Shown: positions 62,569 to 64,000 of the stretch, piece by piece | How positions within the stretch are numbered: position 1 is the stretch's first letter | How the letters are laid out: every line of letters begins with the position of its first letter | Origin: JACVRM01 sp963817375 | GTDB taxonomy: Bacteria > Actinomycetota > Thermoleophilia > Gaiellales > Gaiellaceae | Length of the DNA stretch: 64,000 nt | Direction of reading: 5' to 3' | Assembly (NCBI GenBank): GCA_963817375.1 | Contig: CAWFOB010000001.1 | Span: 496,001-560,000, forward strand | Notes under the pieces: model-generated | The model's database searches: none | Seen by the model: the letters and a program-made list of their open reading frames with translations, nothing else | What the model was told of the DNA's origin: nothing | Program-made: the position numbers and the translations under genes

Positions 62569-64000
62569 TTACCGGTCACGCTGCAGCTCCGCCTGCTTGG
62601 CATCAAAATCCGCCACCAGCGTGACGCCGCCGCGGCGCACCGTGAGCGTCCGGCTCGGCTCGTCCCAGCTCGCCTCGGCAGCGCGCGGCAGGTCGCGGCG
62701 GAGCGCGATCAGCTCGCGGTAGAGCTCGCGCAGCTCCGGGTCGCCCTGGTGCGAGAGCTTCGACCGCTCGAACGTCTCGGGGTCCTGCGGGTCAGGGATC
62801 CCTTCGCCCGAGAACGCGGTGAACGACTCGAACTCCTTGCGCCGGCCGAGGCGAGTTGCCTCGGCGATGGCGGGGTCGATGTGGTCGGTGAAGAACTGGA
62901 ACGGCCGCCGCTCGCCGTACTCCTCGCCCATGAAGAGCAGCGGCGTCTCCGGCGCGAAGAGCGCGACCAGCGCGCGGATCCGCAGCTCATCCTCGGCGGG
63001 GCGATCGCCGAGCGCGCGGTTGCCGACCTGGTCGTGGTCCTGCGAGCAGACGATCAGGCGCTCGGCCGGCCGGCGCTCGAATTGCGCAGCGAGCCCGTCG
63101 CCGGAGCCGAACGCCGCGTAGTAGCCGTCGTGCTCGCCGGTCAGCAGGACGTGCAGGTGGTGGTGGAGCTCGTCCGCCCACTGCGCGTCGTGGCCCCACT
63201 CCTCGATCGGTCGCAGGTCGCCGACGGTGATCTCCGAGGTGACGAGCGCGGAGGGCCGCTCGGCGTGGACGCGCTCGGCGAGCTCGGCGAGGACGTAGTG
63301 CGGGCGCTCGTCGAAGATCGCGTGCGTCGCGTCGAGGCGCAGGCCGTCAAGGTGGAAGTCGCGAACCCACATGCAGGCGTTCTGGATCGCCCATTCGCGA
63401 ACGCCGTCCTCGGCGTAGTTGATCGCGTCGCCCCAGAACGTGTGGTGGCGGTCCGTGAAGTACGGGCCGAAGGCGGCGATCGCCTCCGATCCGGGGCCGA
63501 CATGGTTGTAGACGACGTCGAGCAGGACGCCGAGGCCGGCCGCGTGGGCGGCGTCGACGAGGCGCGCGAGCCCGTCGGGGCCGCCGTAGGCAGGGTGCGG
63601 CGCGTACGCGTACACGCCGTCGTAGCCCCAGCCGCGCTCGCCGGGAAACGTGGCGACGGGCATCAGCTCGATCGCCGTCACGCCCAGCTCGCGCAGGCCC
63701 TCGAGGTACGGGATCATGCCGTCGAACGTGCCCTGCTCCGAGAACGTGCCGACGTGCAGCTCGTAGACGACGAGGTCGCCGAGCGCGACGCCGTTCCAGC
63801 CACCGTCCGTCCAGCCGAAGCGGCTCGGGTCGACGACCTGCGACGGGCCGCGGATGCCCTCCGGCTGGAAGCGCGAGCACGGGTCCGGCCATGCCTGCCC
63901 GTCGAGGACGTAGCAGGTAGTCGTCGCCCGCGCCGGCCTCGACGATCGCCTCCCAGACGCCGTCGCCGGCCGAGACCAGCTCGTGGTCGCGCGTGCCTAC
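62569..64000 (-). CDS. treZ: Malto-oligosyltrehalose trehalohydrolase (5' end outside window; one frameshift)
   Basis: TreZ releases trehalose from the product of TreY. The gene enters from the right edge. The N-terminal immunoglobulin-like part (DHELVSAGDGVWEAIVEAGAGDDY; YVLDGQAWPDPCSRFQPEGIRGPSQVVDP) precedes the barrel with VVYELHVGTFSEQGTFDGMIPYLEGLRELGVTAIELMPVA, VYNHVGPGSEAI, HLDGLRLDATHAIFDERPH (Asp), LVTSEITVGDLRPI (Glu) and CSQDHDQVGNRALGDR, all diagnostic. One extra base near 63913 breaks the frame between DDYL and YVLDG. It precedes treX and treY on the same strand. Confidence 0.93.

Overview
The window is very GC-rich (roughly 70% by eye) and gene-dense, with GTG and TTG starts, 4-base stop/start overlaps, an F420-type luciferase-like oxidoreductase, a treX-treY-treZ trehalose cluster and long runs of co-directional genes. 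This suggests an uncultured or soil actinobacterium, most likely of the Thermoleophilia (Gaiellales/Solirubrobacterales) type. The class is inferred from gene style, not proven. There is no rRNA, replication origin, CRISPR array, integrase or transposase gene in the window. One tRNA, tRNA-Val(GAC), is present.

Layout. (1) 1-23065 is an almost unbroken minus-strand block. It runs from a split XdhC pair and a three-subunit molybdenum hydroxylase (coxM-coxS-coxL type) with a CoxG-like protein, through UspA, a luciferase-like oxidoreductase, a SIMPL protein, an M20 peptidase, a peroxiredoxin, a HIT protein and an FAH-family hydrolase. It then continues through a small membrane protein, an M24 peptidase, an isopropylmalate/homocitrate-synthase-like enzyme, an FAD oxidoreductase and a TIM-barrel isomerase. 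The last part is a complete branched-chain-amino-acid-type ABC importer with two different binding proteins, then an aldo/keto reductase and an ornithine-cyclodeaminase-like gene. It reads as one large uptake and catabolic region for an unidentified organic substrate. (2) 23089-34200 is mixed: an uncharacterised gene coupled to fumarylacetoacetase, membrane and small proteins, PadR and HxlR regulators with visible operators, a secreted HtrA-like protease, an MFS exporter and a CapA-like protein. (3) 34223-41340 holds signalling and transport genes: a cNMP-binding protein, a MASE1-GAF sensor kinase, a lactonase-like hydrolase, a PLP decarboxylase and an ABC exporter fused to a cNMP-binding domain. 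(4) 41498-45419 is a lower-GC island bounded by a tRNA-Val gene and a 30-bp copy of its 3' part. It carries a secreted putative metalloprotease and a divergent SDR/TetR pair. (5) 45428-53663 holds a collagen-like secreted protein and a seven-gene pentose-type sugar operon (binding protein, ATPase, permease, isomerase, FGGY kinase, SDR, Gfo/Idh/MocA). (6) 53842-64000 holds two exported or membrane proteins, a two-enzyme envelope polysaccharide protein and treY-treX-treZ.

Two features run across the whole window. First, a family of short palindromic repeats with core GGGGACAG(C/T)CCCC sits in at least four intergenic sites, three of them compound inverted-repeat structures. Second, many conserved genes are interrupted by single-base frameshifts that are each repaired by removing (or, in one gene, adding) one base. 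I see 18 in nine genes. The protein sequence on both sides stays well conserved, so sequence or assembly error is the simplest reading, but this cannot be settled here. Such genes are listed over their full extent and flagged.
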